From positions 1 through 64,000 of the IMG/VR virus record IMGVR_UViG_3300021963_000124: DNA of 64,000 nucleotides; one strand, 5' to 3'. The translations under genes were made by a program, and so were the position numbers. Numbering within the stretch: the first letter of the stretch is position 1; each line of letters starts with the position of its first letter. Source of the stretch: a virus. This document shows, piece after piece, positions 63,228 through 64,000 of this stretch. Under the pieces are notes generated by a model. That model saw only the letters and a program-made list of their open reading frames with translations, made no database searches and was not told the origin of the DNA.

Positions 63228-63976
63228 GCCAACTTTTTTATTTTTTTAATAATGTAAGCTACTAATCCGCTTCTAACTACATCGTCTTCTGTAAATTTAA
63301 ATACATGAATTCCATTATCTTTGCTTTCTTGGTCATCAAATAGATTCATTACTTTTACAAATCCACTCTTACCATTGATGTCACTTTGGTCAGGATCCCC
63401 CAAAATAAATACTCTACTAAATTCTCCGATTCTTGTTATTAATGTAATTAATTCTTTTTGAGTCATGTTTTGAGACTCATCTGCAACAATTACTTTTGCA
63501 TTCCAATTTAATCCACGTAAAAATCCAATCGGAATACTATCAATACGTTCTTCTTTTTCTAAAAGATCTATGTTGTTTTTAGGCAATAATTCCGATAGTT
63601 TTTCTAATAATGGTTGAATATAAGGAGCCATTTTTTCATTTGCTTCTCCTGGCAAGAATCCAATTTTGTTTTCAGAACTTTCTACTGCACTTCTTAAATA
63701 TAATAAATCACTTACCTTTTTAAGATTCATTAATTTTAAAGCTGAATATATTGATATATAAGTTTTGCTTGTGCCTGCTGGGCCACTTACAAATATCATT
63801 TTTGTATTTTTATCTAATGCTATATTTAAAAATTCTTTTTGTTTTTCTGTTAATTCTCTTTCAATAATGTTTAGTTCGTGTTTTAATTTTGATCTTTGCG
63901 GTATTTTTGGACTTGTATCATTGTTGGTGTCTTGGGTTGTATGATTTTCCGTTTTTGGTTTTTTATCTTTTTTCAT
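63224..63976 (-). CDS. phoH: PhoH-like ATPase
   Basis: 250 aa, MKKDKKPKTENHTTQD. ATPase core of the PhoH family: Walker A GPAGTSKT at 65-72 (the usual GPAGTGKT has Gly in place of Ser 70), Walker B VIVADE at 162-167 and GDPDQSD at 193-199, SIPIGFLRGLNWNAKVI before Walker B. The first 35 residues are a polar, probably disordered extension. PhoH-type genes are frequent in marine T4-like phages; the biological role is still uncertain (ATPase, possibly RNA-related). Start at 63976 leaves 24 bp to the window edge, so its promoter is outside. Confidence 0.88.
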   Translation of the reverse strand: MKKDKKPKTENHTTQDTNNDTSPKIPQRSKLKHELNIIERELTEKQKEFLNIALDKNTKMIFVSGPAGTSKTYISIYSALKLMNLKKVSDLLYLRSAVESSENKIGFLPGEANEKMAPYIQPLLEKLSELLPKNNIDLLEKEERIDSIPIGFLRGLNWNAKVIVADESQNMTQKELITLITRIGEFSRVFILGDPDQSDINGKSGFVKVMNLFDDQESKDNGIHVFKFTEDDVVRSGLVAYIIKKIKKLA

Positions 63977-64000
63977 GCAGATTTTTTTTGAGAGCTTTTT

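Overview
This window is a piece of the genome of a tailed, contractile (myovirus) phage of the T4 superfamily. It looks like a distant relative of T4 rather than a close one. Recognisable T4-type proteins include the large terminase (gp17), portal (gp20), prohead protease (gp21), scaffold (gp22-like), major capsid protein (gp23), neck/tail-completion proteins (gp13-, gp14- and gp15-like), tail sheath (gp18), baseplate proteins (gp25, gp6, gpI/gp7-like, gp5-like spike), late sigma factor (gp55-like), a gp61-type primase and a fused gp47/gp46 (Mre11-Rad50) protein. The DNA is AT-rich and almost completely coding. All but two genes lie on the minus strand. No tRNA, CRISPR, IS element or integrase is visible. 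The host cannot be read from the sequence.

Layout in the direction of transcription (high to low coordinates): phoH (63.9-63.2 kb); four tandem tail-fibre/adhesin genes sharing an N-terminal module (63.2-56.3 kb); a small heat-shock protein; two membrane proteins and a 47-aa acidic protein; the late sigma factor (54.1 kb); a spike and baseplate block (52.9-40.5 kb); very large virion surface proteins with MBG/Ig-like, FG-GAP propeller and dockerin-like modules (40.5-32.5 kb); a recombination/replication block with RuvC-like resolvase, primase and Mre11-Rad50 fusion (32.1-26.8 kb); tail sheath; a flavodoxin-fold protein; a zinc-finger protein; terminase, portal, three probable prohead-core proteins and the protease (22.6-15.7 kb); a small plus-strand cassette of two unknown genes (14.2-15.2 kb); scaffold and major capsid; a cupin-like protein and several LamG-like or Cys-rich virion proteins (11.2-7.9 kb); the neck trio (7.8-5.0 kb); and two repetitive tail-fibre genes, the last running off the left edge.

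Regulation: the octamer TATTTATA (coding strand) occurs at about a dozen gene starts. In three cases it sits between a strong terminator hairpin and the next start codon, and it also precedes the divergent plus-strand cassette. It is the reverse complement of the classical T4 late promoter octamer. It often lies only 4-8 nt from the ATG, which would predict leaderless or nearly leaderless mRNAs. Sheath, Hsp20 and protease genes instead have clear AAAGGA-type Shine-Dalgarno sequences. Rho-independent terminators follow the sheath, capsid, Hsp20 and one fibre gene, and one bidirectional terminator separates the convergent genes near 15.25 kb.

Most noteworthy: the TATTTATA/leaderless layout; a flavodoxin-like protein whose N-terminus resembles a T4 capsid-targeting peptide with a gp21 cleavage site; a virion protein joining a seven-repeat FG-GAP propeller to dockerin-like calcium motifs; a His-rich spike; the Mre11-Rad50 fusion; and the four-member fibre array.
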